Shown here piece after piece: positions 23,716 through 32,769 of a stretch of DNA of 37,199 nt (positions are counted from its first letter, which is position 1; every line of letters starts with the position of its first letter). The notes beneath the pieces were generated by a model, which ran no database searches, was not told where the DNA came from, and was given only the letters and a program-made list of their open reading frames with translations. The stretch is from Verrucomicrobiota bacterium (GTDB lineage Bacteria; Verrucomicrobiota; Verrucomicrobiia; Opitutales; Intestinicryptomonadaceae). A program made the translations under genes and the position numbers. The stretch is from NCBI GenBank assembly GCA_003343565.1, contig QALA01000081.1:1-37199 (forward strand), in the 5' to 3' direction.

Positions 23716-26700
23716 TTACGTATTGCTATTGTCCGTCCACATTTCGCACTGGGCAATAACGGTATTTAGAGCTTCTTCCTGTCCTTCGGGGGGATATTTA
23801 TATTTTTTCAAAAGCCGTTTTATTAAAAGCCGCATACGGGCTCTCGCTGTTTGTTTTCTTTGCCAATCTATGGTCTTATTTTTTCGCAATGTTTCCGTCA
23901 ATTCCTTCGCAATTGCGACGAGCTGTTCGTTGGAGTAAAAATCCTTTACCGCTTGCGGCTTGGTAAGCGCGTCATAAAAGGCGTTTTCTTCCATAGTCAG
24001 GCCTAAGGCGCTCCCGTTTTCTCTTGCCCGGACGATCTCTTTTGCCATCTTTAGAAGTTCTTGGATAACTTCCTCATTTGTGAGCAAGCCGTTCAGATAT
24101 GAACGCATTGTTTTTTGCAGGAGCTCTGAAAACTTTTGAGATTTTACAACATTCGTTCTCTGATAAATCGAAACCTGCTCCGCAATCAATTTTTTCAGCA
24201 ACTCTACGGCGAGATTTTTCTGTTTTAACTTTGCGACTTCCGCCAAAAACTTCGGATCAAAAATTGAGAACTCCTCTTTTACGTCTGAAAAGAGGTTTAC
24301 CACCCCTTCGCTTTTTATGCTCTGGCGCAATAGTTCGTTTATGCGGGCGTTTATTTCGCGCAAAGATATATAGTTTGGCTTGGAGGTAATGCGCGTAAGC
24401 AGTGTTCTTACAGCCTCAAGGAAAGCCGCTTCGAACCTGTCGTCGGGGCTTGCAATACTGCGGCAGAGAGACAGCGCCTGCCTTAGAAGCATGGCCTCTT
24501 TTATGTAATGTTTTTTTCGCTCAGGTTCTTTGGGGTCTGAGAGGAAATTTACGCCGTCCATAATGAGCTGTGCTCGGTCGTAATCCTTTGCAGTTTTAAA
24601 AGAGGAATAGTCGAAACCGTGGAATAAATCTCTGCAAACTTCGAGTTTTTCCAAAAAGCGCGGCAGAGCGGTGTCGCCTATATCCATATCTGCGTACCGC
24701 TCTTTGTCTCGCGCGGTATAGTCGTTCATAGCTTGCTTGAGCGCGGAGGCTATTCCTACATAATCGACTATCAATCCGCCTTCCTTGTCTTTGAATACCC
24801 TGTTTACGCGCGCGATAGCCTGCATTAGATTGTGGCCCTTCATGGGCTTATAGACATACATGGTGGCTAACGACGGAACGTCGAAGCCCGTAAGCCACAT
24901 ATCGACAACTATCGCAATTTTTAGAGGAGAATTATCTTCCTTAAATTTCCGCGCCAACTCGTCCTTATCCGATTTTTTGCCTATTATTTCTCCCCATTCT
25001 TTTGGGTCGTTGTTGGAGGAGGTCATGACGAGCGCGATTTTCTCATTCCACTTTGGCCTTAGAGCGAGAATCTTTTTATATATATTCATCGCGATCTCGC
25101 GCGAGTATGCAACTATCATGGCCTTACCGGTCAGTATGTTTGCGCGGTTTTGTTCGTAGTGGTTTACTATGTCGCTGCATAGGGCGTCAATAGTCTGTTC
25201 CGCGCCGAGAATACTGTCCATTCGGCTGAGTTCTTTTTTGCTCTTTTCAATGGAATATTCTTCCGCGATTTCCGCCAATTTATCGTACTCGCGGTCGATT
25301 TTATCCATTAGGTATTTTTCGAGCTTTAAATGTATTACACGGCTTTCGTAATAGACGGGCCTTGTCGCTCCGTCCTCGACAGCCTGCGTCATGTCGTAGA
25401 TGTCTATGTAGTCGCCGAATACTTCGCGGGTGTTTCTGTCTTTTTGCGAGATAGGCGTTCCCGTAAATCCAATATAAGTAGCGTTCGGAAGGGTCCGCCT
25501 TATTAAGATTTCCGTGCTTATTTTTACTTTTCCGCTCTTGGGGTCTATGCGCTCTATCTCGTAGTGCCCCCTGTGGGCTTCGTCCGCCATAACGATAATG
25601 TCTTTACGCTCCGACAGAGGCTCCTCAGACTCCGTGAACTTTTGCATTGTCGTAAAGATAATGCCGTTTGCTTCGCGGTTTTTCAGAAGCTCTTTTAAAT
25701 CCTGCCTGCTTGCAGCCTGTTGCGGAATTTGCCTTAGAAAGGCGCTGCACCTTGCAAATTGGCCAAAGAGCTGGTCGTCCAAATCGTTTCTATCGGTAAT
25801 TACCACGATTGTGGATTTTTTTAGATTTTGGCGCAATAGGTTTGCGTAAAAGACCATTGAGAGCGATTTCCCGCTACCCTGAGTATGCCAAAATACGCCC
25901 GCTTTGCCGTTTGAGTTCACGGCGCACAATGTCGATTCGAGCGCCTTATTTACCGCAAAATACTGGTGGTATGCCGCCAATATTTTTATTAAGCCGCTAT
26001 CGCCCTTAGAAAAACAGATAAAATTTCTTATTATATCAAGAAATCTGCGCTTTTCAAATATGCCCGCAAAGAAAGTATTGTAGTCGGCAAATTTTGTGGT
26101 TTCGTAAGAGCCGTCAACGCTCTTCCACGCCATGAAACGGTCTTCGGAAGCAGTAATTGTGCCGGCCTTAGTCTCCGCCATATCGCTCATGACGCAAAAG
26201 GCGTTGTAGGCAAATATTGAGGGAATCTCGCGCATGTAGTTTTGCAGCTGCCTGTAAGCGGCGGAAGCGTCGGTTTCCTCGCGCGAGGGCGATTTAAGCT
26301 CTATTATTACAAGCGGAATTCCGTTTAGAAATACGATGATGTCGGCTCTCTTTTCAGAATGTTCTATGAAGGTCCATTGATTTGAAACAACGAAACTGTT
26401 GTTTTCTATGTTGTCGTAATCAACGAGGTTGACCTTGTCGTATCTTTGCTCGTTGTTTAACCTGTAAGAGACTTCGACACCGTTTTGGAGGTAGTCGCAG
26501 AATACGGAGTTTTTAATTTCAAGCTGATTGTTTTCAAAATTTCTTATTTTGTAAATTGCCTCGTCAATGGCTTCAATAGGCAGGCCCGGATTTATCGCAC
26601 ACAGCGACAGGCGCAACTTTGAATCAAAAAGCGGATCTGAATAATCGCGCTCTACACTTGGACCATAGACATATTCATAACCCAGCTTTTCAAACAGCTG

Positions 26701-26739
26701 CAAAATCGCATTCTCGTAATTCTCTTCTGTGTACGACAT
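23716..26739 (-). CDS. hsdR: Type I restriction enzyme R subunit (HsdR)
   Basis: This 1007-residue protein has the normal HsdR order. The N-terminal endonuclease has ADIIVFLNGIPLVIIELKSP, with the catalytic Glu-Leu-Lys at 147-149. Then come the SF2 motor motifs: Walker A TQGSGKS (about 288-292), DEAH at 386-389, FTGTPI, and WLTGFDVPSL followed by QAIARVNRVF. A helical C-terminal part binds the methylase core. It translocates DNA and cuts at unmodified sites together with HsdM and HsdS. All motifs look intact. The start at ATG 26739 is preferred over TTG 26751. It is last in the operon, behind the relic of another hsdR, and is less AT-rich than hsdS and the RelA/SpoT gene, so it may have a separate origin. 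Confidence 0.93.
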   Translation of the reverse strand: MSYTEENYENAILQLFEKLGYEYVYGPSVERDYSDPLFDSKLRLSLCAINPGLPIEAIDEAIYKIRNFENNQLEIKNSVFCDYLQNGVEVSYRLNNEQRYDKVNLVDYDNIENNSFVVSNQWTFIEHSEKRADIIVFLNGIPLVIIELKSPSREETDASAAYRQLQNYMREIPSIFAYNAFCVMSDMAETKAGTITASEDRFMAWKSVDGSYETTKFADYNTFFAGIFEKRRFLDIIRNFICFSKGDSGLIKILAAYHQYFAVNKALESTLCAVNSNGKAGVFWHTQGSGKSLSMVFYANLLRQNLKKSTIVVITDRNDLDDQLFGQFARCSAFLRQIPQQAASRQDLKELLKNREANGIIFTTMQKFTESEEPLSERKDIIVMADEAHRGHYEIERIDPKSGKVKISTEILIRRTLPNATYIGFTGTPISQKDRNTREVFGDYIDIYDMTQAVEDGATRPVYYESRVIHLKLEKYLMDKIDREYDKLAEIAEEYSIEKSKKELSRMDSILGAEQTIDALCSDIVNHYEQNRANILTGKAMIVAYSREIAMNIYKKILALRPKWNEKIALVMTSSNNDPKEWGEIIGKKSDKDELARKFKEDNSPLKIAIVVDMWLTGFDVPSLATMYVYKPMKGHNLMQAIARVNRVFKDKEGGLIVDYVGIASALKQAMNDYTARDKERYADMDIGDTALPRFLEKLEVCRDLFHGFDYSSFKTAKDYDRAQLIMDGVNFLSDPKEPERKKHYIKEAMLLRQALSLCRSIASPDDRFEAAFLEAVRTLLTRITSKPNYISLREINARINELLRQSIKSEGVVNLFSDVKEEFSIFDPKFLAEVAKLKQKNLAVELLKKLIAEQVSIYQRTNVVKSQKFSELLQKTMRSYLNGLLTNEEVIQELLKMAKEIVRARENGSALGLTMEENAFYDALTKPQAVKDFYSNEQLVAIAKELTETLRKNKTIDWQRKQTARARMRLLIKRLLKKYKYPPEGQEEALNTVIAQCEMWTDNSNT

Positions 26740-26751
26740 ACGTTCAGTCAA

Positions 26752-26844
26752 TAAATTTATTCTTTAAATACGACACTTTATAGATTAAACATGGGGAAAG
26801 AAAAAGCGATCTTTATTGATGAAAATTTGTGCTCATAACCGCAA
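26752..26844. other. Spacer upstream of hsdR
   Basis: This 93-bp AT-rich gap lies between the hsdR start and the older hsdR fragment. CTATAAAG occurs in it on the minus strand and could be part of a -10 box, but no matching -35 was found. Nothing else is visible. Confidence 0.4.
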
Positions 26845-27020
26845 CTATTTGTGCACATCCCAATTGGGTTTTATCTCGCAAAGAGAAATTTTGAGAACAT
26901 CGTCATAAAGCAGAGAATAAAAATCCCTTTCAAAATCCGCCCCATAAACATGTTATACCCCATGTCTTGAAGAAGCTCAATAGCAACTCTTTCGTAGACA
27001 TTCTCATTGGCTAGATTTGA
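26845..27020 (-). pseudogene. Frameshifted N-terminal remnant of a second hsdR
   Basis: Directly after the RelA/SpoT stop codon the minus strand encodes SNLANENVYERVAIELLQDM and then GYN. It continues after a one-base frameshift near 26947 as VYGADFERDFYSLLYDD, followed by KISLCEIKP, and stops at 26845. This parallels the first 55 residues of the intact HsdR (EENYENAILQLFEKLGYEY, VYG, ERDY, LRLSLCAINP). The start codon is missing: the first codon follows the upstream stop by one base. It is what remains of a different R subunit whose body was lost when the present hsdR arrived or recombined. Confidence 0.8.
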
Positions 27021-27021
27021 T

Positions 27022-28074
27022 TTACCAAACAATTTCGTTAAACATAATGTTTAGTTGTTTTATAAGGTTTGAAGTGTCAACTATATAATTAGGATATGCT
27101 TTCTTCAATTGTTTTAAAGAATCAGCAGAAACAAGAACAGCATGTTTTGATCTTGAATGAATTTCAGCTTTTAGATACTCCATTGATGCTTTTGTTATAT
27201 CGTTTTTATTAAAAGCTCTTAAAGAAACCTTACTTTCTAAAGGATCGATTTCTATCAATATATGTTTGTTTTTAAATTGATCCTTACCATCTGTAAAATT
27301 CATTGTCGTATGATATGATCTTAAGTTTTTAACAGCATCTAATTCAGTTGAAATATCATATAATTTTTTTAGTAAATCATTTTTAGATATACCTTTAAAT
27401 CTAGGATGAACATTTGTATTTTCATCTATAGTCCATATTGCACTTGCATATCTAAAAAATTCTAGCCACTTTTCAGCCCCCATACTTGATTTTAAGTCAT
27501 TTTGGGTAAAGACGCCGACTGTTTCTACCGCCGTTGCCCATAAGTGTTGTTTTTTTGTCCTGATTTGAATTTCTATTTGAAGATCTTTAGTCTCAATTGG
27601 AGCACGAGGATTATTATATCTGTACACTAGATGAACTGACCTATATCCAGAATCTTTAGGTGTATTTATATAGTCTTTCTCCGAATGTAATTTGTGATTA
27701 AATTTAGATTCTTTTAGTGTTTTCGCTACACGATATACATCATTTATATTCTTTAAAATAATTCTTAATCCACCAATATCTTGCATGCGTGAAAGTTTCA
27801 TTTTATTTTCACGTTTTAACTTATTTAGTATGGAGGATGTTCTCTTTAAACGCTGCACGACTATAGCATCTTTTATTCCAAGTTGATCCATCTTTTTTCT
27901 GATAAGAGGTTGAAAAGTGTTAAGTGGATATGCATGCATTACTCTCCATTTATTCAATAATTCTAACGCACTGTCATAATCTTCAGTTTGATCATTTGAA
28001 TTTCTCAAAACCGATCCTGTTTTATCCAACGTCGAATTCGATATCTTATGTAATTGTATTGTGCCTTTTTTCAT
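27022..28074 (-). CDS. RelA/SpoT-fold nucleotidyltransferase in the restriction operon
   Basis: This 350-residue protein has a RelA/SpoT synthetase domain (about 55-200) with the signature blocks RMQDIGGLRI (96-105), DYINTPKDSGYRSVH (134-148) and EIQIRTKKQHLWA (168-180). No HD hydrolase domain precedes it and no TGS or ACT domain follows, so it is a stand-alone synthetase. The C-terminal 150 residues are of unrecognised alpha/beta type, containing HILIEIDPLESKVSLRAF. Relatives make (p)ppGpp, (p)ppApp or pyrophosphorylate tRNA as toxins (toxSAS, CapRel). Placed between hsdS and hsdR, it may act as a backup growth arrest when restriction fails. That is inference. Very AT-rich compared with the chromosome. 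Start ATG 28074, 37 bp after the hsdS stop. Confidence 0.8.
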   Translation of the reverse strand: MKKGTIQLHKISNSTLDKTGSVLRNSNDQTEDYDSALELLNKWRVMHAYPLNTFQPLIRKKMDQLGIKDAIVVQRLKRTSSILNKLKRENKMKLSRMQDIGGLRIILKNINDVYRVAKTLKESKFNHKLHSEKDYINTPKDSGYRSVHLVYRYNNPRAPIETKDLQIEIQIRTKKQHLWATAVETVGVFTQNDLKSSMGAEKWLEFFRYASAIWTIDENTNVHPRFKGISKNDLLKKLYDISTELDAVKNLRSYHTTMNFTDGKDQFKNKHILIEIDPLESKVSLRAFNKNDITKASMEYLKAEIHSRSKHAVLVSADSLKQLKKAYPNYIVDTSNLIKQLNIMFNEIVW

Positions 28075-28111
28075 AATACTATTAATTTTTTCATGTCATA
28101 CAAATTGTAAT

Positions 28112-29347
28112 TTATACTGCTATATCTGAAACATCAATCTCACCCGACATTAGCTTCGGAAGTAGAGTATCGCGAAGTTGGGATAGAAAACGCGATTGAA
28201 AAACTAAGGTAGTGATTTCATTATACAAATGCTCTACTAGCATTTTATAACGTTTTAGTTCAAATTTTGGAGGCAAAATTATATGGAAATTTTTAATATT
28301 ATCTTTATTTATGTGTTGTTGCGCTCCACCTGTTTGATGCGAGGTGATTTTTTCTATATTATGTGAAACATATCTATAGATATATTCATATGGGAGGTAG
28401 TCATTTTCGAGAATTCCGACTACGGATTGATTGGCACAAGCATCTATCTCCAACAAACTTATTTTTCCCAAAGTAGCGCCAGTAATTGCCAATATTGTAG
28501 TTTTTTTAGGCAAGAATTTTGTAGCAGACTTTTTCAATGCTTCATCAGATATAAACTCACTTGGAGAAATTACGCGAAATTCATTTGTTTTTCCTGAATT
28601 TATCCATGGAATATTTCCTTCCCAATATTCTTTGTGCGAACGACTTGGAGTTCCTCCAAGAACACATTCACATACCGATCCAAGTCTGTCAATACTCCAG
28701 CCTTCTGGGATTTTGCCAAGTTCGGAGTCGATAAATTTGCCGTTTTTGAAGGGTTCAAAGTCGATAAACCAAGATTTAAAGATGGCTTGGGCTTGGGTTT
28801 CTAAATTTCGATTTATTTTATTGTTCAGTTCTATCTTGTCGTCTATTGAAGATAAAATCTTTGTTATTTTTCGCATAACCCTATCATCTTGAGGTATTGA
28901 GATAGGGAAGGATCTGATTTCACCTAATGATAGGTATTGTTGGGTTGTACCTTTCAGTCTAGCTATAATATCAGATTGAGCTGTGGGAGCTTTTAAATAA
29001 TAGTATAAATACAATGATAAAATTTCATCATTAGTCTTTATTAGCCCAACATTTTTAATCGCAAAATCAGGTTTTTCTTTTACTATACATACTTCACCAA
29101 TTGTACCTATCATAGAAAGCAAAATATCCCACTGATCAACTTTACTTCTTCGATTTACCATATCAAAATCTTTAACTGAAATTTTATAAGCTGACGATAA
29201 ATCAATTTTACCACCTTTTATATGCTTTGATGTAATTAAAAAACTTCCTTCTGCAGTTCTTTTCGGCGAATCATGAGTTCCATCTCTCACGTCACAAATA
29301 TCACTCAATTTAACTTTTTTCCAATTGCTCTTCATTTGCCCTTGCAT
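28112..29347 (-). CDS. hsdS: Type I restriction specificity subunit (HsdS)
   Basis: This 411-residue protein has two target recognition domains separated by conserved helices. TRD1 opens with WKKVKLSDICDVRDGTHDS. The central spacer has SSIDDKIELNNKINRNLE and AIFKSWFIDFEPF. TRD2 opens with IPEGWSIDRLGSVCECVLGG, and the final helix has SQLRDTLLPKLMSGEI. The length is normal. It sets the two-part DNA target for HsdM and HsdR. The start at 29347 shares a base with the stop of the preceding gene (TAATG). ATG 29335, behind AAGGG, is also possible. Strongly AT-rich. The central helices repeat at the end, as needed for binding two HsdM copies. Confidence 0.92.
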   Translation of the reverse strand: MQGQMKSNWKKVKLSDICDVRDGTHDSPKRTAEGSFLITSKHIKGGKIDLSSAYKISVKDFDMVNRRSKVDQWDILLSMIGTIGEVCIVKEKPDFAIKNVGLIKTNDEILSLYLYYYLKAPTAQSDIIARLKGTTQQYLSLGEIRSFPISIPQDDRVMRKITKILSSIDDKIELNNKINRNLETQAQAIFKSWFIDFEPFKNGKFIDSELGKIPEGWSIDRLGSVCECVLGGTPSRSHKEYWEGNIPWINSGKTNEFRVISPSEFISDEALKKSATKFLPKKTTILAITGATLGKISLLEIDACANQSVVGILENDYLPYEYIYRYVSHNIEKITSHQTGGAQQHINKDNIKNFHIILPPKFELKRYKMLVEHLYNEITTLVFQSRFLSQLRDTLLPKLMSGEIDVSDIAV

Positions 29348-30588
29348 TATCTTATACTATTTATTGCCGCGCGGAAAATTGTACGAAATTCATCTTTTTC
29401 TTGTTCTGGTCTTATCCCATCGATTTTATTTTCTATATCCGGCATTACTTTTTCAAGCATCTGGATAGTTTCTGGAGTAATGACAACGCTATACTTTTTA
29501 CCAGCGTGTTTAAGTAATATTTCTCTAGATTCTGTTAAATTTTCATCGAGTATTTCAGCCATTGAATATATAATATCAAAAAGAGGATTATGTATAAAAT
29601 TTTTACATAAAATTTTTGTAATTTTTTTTGTTTTGTCAGTATTTCTTGAATTAGGGTATAAATTTTCTATAGCTTCAATAATAAGTTCTGATTCATTCTT
29701 GTAATTTAATATTTTACCAAAATACCGTTTTTCTTTTTCCGAATGTAAAGAGATTTGATTTGGATATTTCTCATCGCAAAATCTATCTAATGCATAAATG
29801 GTCTTTTTTATGTTTTTAATTATTCCATTTATTGTATTTAATGAATCTTTCATTGATTCTATATACCCAACAAGAAAATTCTGTTCTATGGAGAGTTTCT
29901 TTCTTTCTAATAAAATATCTAAGTTATATGGAACTTTGATTGCTCTCTTTTCTTCTTCTGTTAGTTGAATAGAATTAGAAAGATTTTCTTTTTGTATTGA
30001 ATTATTCACTAAATTTTGGCGAAATACTTCTATGGACTTTTGCATGTGCTTCATGCACTTATCGAGTTGAAATAAATAGCTATATAAGTCTGGACTATTA
30101 CGAGAGATAAAGTTTATATTTAACTCTGAATATTTTAAGGAGAATTCTGCGACAGGAAACTTTCCTAAGTTATAAGAGTATAATTGGTTGTATATATTAA
30201 AATTAAATTTAAATTTGTCTTTGGATATTTTTATATAAATCAATGCATTGCTTGCTATTCTTATATTTGAAGTTATGAACTCAGCAAGGTCAACTATTAA
30301 GTTAGATATTCCAAATAAATCACCATAAATACAGTTTAAAGTTTCTATCTGTAGTTTTTTTTCTTTTAACTTTTCAGATCTGTAAGAACTTAGCCACCAT
30401 ATGGCTATTGGTATTGCAATAGCGCCTGCGGAGCTTACAAATAGTTGAATCCACTCTATCCAACGTGCATTATTGTCATAGTTTAAGGCTATGAATAACG
30501 AAGCACACGCAAATATACAACTTCCTGCAAGCCAAAGTAAGCCTCTTAGGCATGGGCATGATGATATTTGGTCATTTTTATATTTCAT
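29347..30588 (-). CDS. Membrane-anchored helical protein of unknown function
   Basis: This 413-residue protein is not recognised. Two membrane helices lie near the N-terminus (about 14-35, with LLWLAGSCIFACASLF, and 42-64, with WIQLFVSSAGAIAIPIAIWW). A Lys-rich stretch (RSEKLKEKKLQ) follows, then a long mostly helical domain likely to face the cytoplasm. It sits inside the type I operon: its ATG 30588 overlaps the hsdM end by 11 bp and its stop overlaps hsdS, so it is co-translated with both. This spot between hsdM and hsdS often takes in extra defence or regulatory genes. A membrane effector or sensor paired with the RelA/SpoT enzyme is an attractive guess without direct proof. AT-rich like its neighbours. 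Confidence 0.7.
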   Translation of the reverse strand: MKYKNDQISSCPCLRGLLWLAGSCIFACASLFIALNYDNNARWIEWIQLFVSSAGAIAIPIAIWWLSSYRSEKLKEKKLQIETLNCIYGDLFGISNLIVDLAEFITSNIRIASNALIYIKISKDKFKFNFNIYNQLYSYNLGKFPVAEFSLKYSELNINFISRNSPDLYSYLFQLDKCMKHMQKSIEVFRQNLVNNSIQKENLSNSIQLTEEEKRAIKVPYNLDILLERKKLSIEQNFLVGYIESMKDSLNTINGIIKNIKKTIYALDRFCDEKYPNQISLHSEKEKRYFGKILNYKNESELIIEAIENLYPNSRNTDKTKKITKILCKNFIHNPLFDIIYSMAEILDENLTESREILLKHAGKKYSVVITPETIQMLEKVMPDIENKIDGIRPEQEKDEFRTIFRAAINSIR

Positions 30589-32104
30589 ACCCAATACTTT
30601 TTAGTTGCTTGCGGATTTCGGCTTCGAGCTTGTGGGACTCTTCGAATAGTTCGGAAAGTTCGCCTGTCAGGCGTTTCATCTTTTCGTCGAAGGGTTCTTT
30701 GTCCTCCTCTTGCTCTTTTATGCCAACGTAACGCCCCGGTGTTAAAATGTAGTCGTGCTTTGCAATTTCTATGGTATCGACAACGGCGCAGAAGCCTTTT
30801 TCGTTTTTCAGCGTTCCGTTTTCGTATTTATCGTGGGTGTCGCCCAGTTTCTTGATGTCTGCGTCGCTAAGTTCGCGCAACTTGCGCGACTTCATTGTGC
30901 CCATTTCCCTTGCATCTATAAAAAGCGTCTTTCCCTTTTGCTTCTTATTCCTGCTCAAAAACCACAGCGAAACGGGAATTTGCGTAGTATAGAAAAGCTG
31001 GGGCGGCATGGCAACTATGCAAGAGACCAAGTCGGCCTCCACAATATTTTTTCTGATGTCGCCTTCGCCGCTGGTTTGCGATGAAAGCGAGCCGTTGGCA
31101 AGAACCATGCCAATTTTGCCAAAGGGCGCCATGTGGTATATCATATGCTGCAGCCACGCAAAGTTTGCGTTTCCCGCGGGGGGAATGCCGTATTTCCAGC
31201 GCACGTCGTTTTTCAGTTTGTCTCCGCCCCAGTCAGACATATTAAAGGGCGGATTTGCCATGATGTAGTCAAATTTTTCAGTCGGGAAGCAGTCGTTAAA
31301 GAATGTGTCGGCATTGTAGCTGCCGAGGTTTGCCTCTATGCCGCGTATGGCAAGGTTCATCTGTGCCATTTTCCACGTCGTGGGATTGGATTCCTGCCCG
31401 AATACTGAAATCTCGTTTATATTCCCCGCGTGGGCTTCGACGAACTTTGCCGATTGAACAAACATTCCCCCTGATCCGCAAGCGGGGTCGTAAACTCTTA
31501 TGCCTTTTGTGCTGCCCTTTGCGCTGCTTAGCGGCTTTAAAATTTCAACAATAGTTTTTACAACGCAAGGCGGAGTATAAAATTCACCGGCTTTCTTGCC
31601 TTCGTTTTCGGCAAATTGGGCCAAGCAATATTCGTAGGTGCGCCCCAAAATATCGCGAGAATCTCCATGAACGCTCATCTTTACGTTTGTAAAGAGATCT
31701 ACAACCTCGCCAAGCCTGCGCTTGTCAAGCTCCGGGCGCGCAAAACTCTTTGGCAAAATGTTTTTAAGACGTGAATTTTCCTTTTCGATTAGCTCCATTG
31801 CCTTATCGATAACTTTGCCGATTTCGGCAGTGTGTGCGGCATATGAAATTGCGCTCCAACGGGCCTTTTGGGGAACAAAGAAGATTCCCTCGGCATCGTA
31901 AGAGTCTCTATCTTCCTCAAAGCCTTCGCCTTCGGCTTTTAGCTCGTCATACTTTTCTTCAAATTTGTCCGAAATGTATTTCAGAAAAATCAGACCCAAA
32001 ATAATATTTTTGTATTCCGAAGCGTCCATATTACCGCGAAGTTTATCTGCGGCGCTCCAGATTTCTTTTTCAAAACCTACATTAGCTGTGTTTATGTCTT
32101 CCAT
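30578..32104 (-). CDS. hsdM: Type I DNA methyltransferase M subunit (HsdM)
   Basis: This 508-residue N6-adenine methyltransferase has an N-terminal helical domain (FEKEIWSAADKLRGNMD), then GEFYTPPCVVKTIVE. The S-adenosylmethionine motif DPACGSGGMF lies at 206-215 and the catalytic NPPF at 284-287. It ends with a coiled tail (SELFEESHKLEAEIRKQL) that contacts HsdS. It modifies host DNA at the HsdS target. All motifs are intact. ATG 32104 is chosen as start; a longer frame to 32155 would overlap the likely promoter. It is first in an operon running to hsdR and is moderately AT-rich. Confidence 0.94.
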   Translation of the reverse strand: MEDINTANVGFEKEIWSAADKLRGNMDASEYKNIILGLIFLKYISDKFEEKYDELKAEGEGFEEDRDSYDAEGIFFVPQKARWSAISYAAHTAEIGKVIDKAMELIEKENSRLKNILPKSFARPELDKRRLGEVVDLFTNVKMSVHGDSRDILGRTYEYCLAQFAENEGKKAGEFYTPPCVVKTIVEILKPLSSAKGSTKGIRVYDPACGSGGMFVQSAKFVEAHAGNINEISVFGQESNPTTWKMAQMNLAIRGIEANLGSYNADTFFNDCFPTEKFDYIMANPPFNMSDWGGDKLKNDVRWKYGIPPAGNANFAWLQHMIYHMAPFGKIGMVLANGSLSSQTSGEGDIRKNIVEADLVSCIVAMPPQLFYTTQIPVSLWFLSRNKKQKGKTLFIDAREMGTMKSRKLRELSDADIKKLGDTHDKYENGTLKNEKGFCAVVDTIEIAKHDYILTPGRYVGIKEQEEDKEPFDEKMKRLTGELSELFEESHKLEAEIRKQLKSIGYEI

Positions 32105-32126
32105 ATTATTTTTACAATCTATACTA

Positions 32127-32155
32127 AAAATAGGTAAAAAATCAGAATTCATCAA
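32127..32155 (-). promoter_or_regulatory. Candidate promoter of the hsd operon
   Basis: On the minus strand TTGATG (32150-32155) is followed after 17 bases by TATTTT (32127-32132). That would place the transcript start about 16 bases before the hsdM ATG. The match to the sigma-70 consensus is moderate and the region is AT-rich, so a chance match cannot be excluded. Confidence 0.35.
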
Positions 32156-32693
32156 CTCCTATTTACCGAAATTACGCGGAAAACATAAGAACAACCTGAA
32201 AAAATCAGATTTTTCAAAATGTGAATGTTTGGAATCAGCTACCTTAACATATCTCTATATATCATTCGTAGCAAAATAGGCATTTGGTAAGCGGAATTAA
32301 TCTACCATTGGAGGAATTTAAAGGTTAGATATATCTATTTACCTATTTATTTATACAATGTAGGAACTAAGATTATTTCTATTATAATATTAAACAGCAA
32401 GTTAAGGTGCCTAATATTTAGGCTTATCTGTAAAAATTGAGAAAATTCTAATTCATTTAAAAACAAAAAATCTTTGTCAAAGTTATAATAAGCCTGTGAA
32501 TATTCTTCCCTAATAGCCGGGGAAGGGTATTTTATTATTTGAAATATTTAACGGCTAAAAATGGCAAAAAATCGGGTTTGATCTTACAAGAATTTTACTT
32601 AATTATTATCGACTTACGGAATTAGGCCGATGAAAGCAACAACAAGGGCTAAATGGCAATGCGTTGCACAATAAAAGCCTACCTGCCAATTAT

Positions 32694-32713
32694 GAAGGAT
32701 CGAATCTCGATTT
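32694..32713. other. Degenerate copy of the tRNA-Arg T arm (possible attachment relic)
   Basis: Seventeen of 20 bases match 33617-33636, the T-arm end of tRNA-Arg(CCT), in the same orientation. The copy lies 923 bp away, on the far side of the GIY-YIG gene. Segments from the 3' half of a tRNA gene are left when elements integrate there. No integrase is present. Confidence 0.35.
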
Positions 32714-32769
32714 ATCCATTTTCGGGAAAATAGGCTTGTTCAATATCAGTTAAATATTGGGAAGTTCGA

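Larger units (their letters stand above)
32105..32769. other. AT-rich spacer upstream of hsdM
   Basis: No gene is supported in this 665-bp stretch. It holds a candidate hsdM promoter near 32127-32155, a CCTAA-TAT-TTAGG dyad near 32410, a hairpin CTTCCC/GGGAAG at 32505-32525, and a tRNA-like segment at 32694-32713. No frame resembles the remnants found elsewhere in the island. Confidence 0.5.

Noticed and set aside
32505..32525. Hairpin CTTCCC/GGGAAG followed by a T-rich stretch, considered as a terminator
   Set aside because: No plus-strand gene precedes it and the T run is broken, so there is no transcript for it to end.
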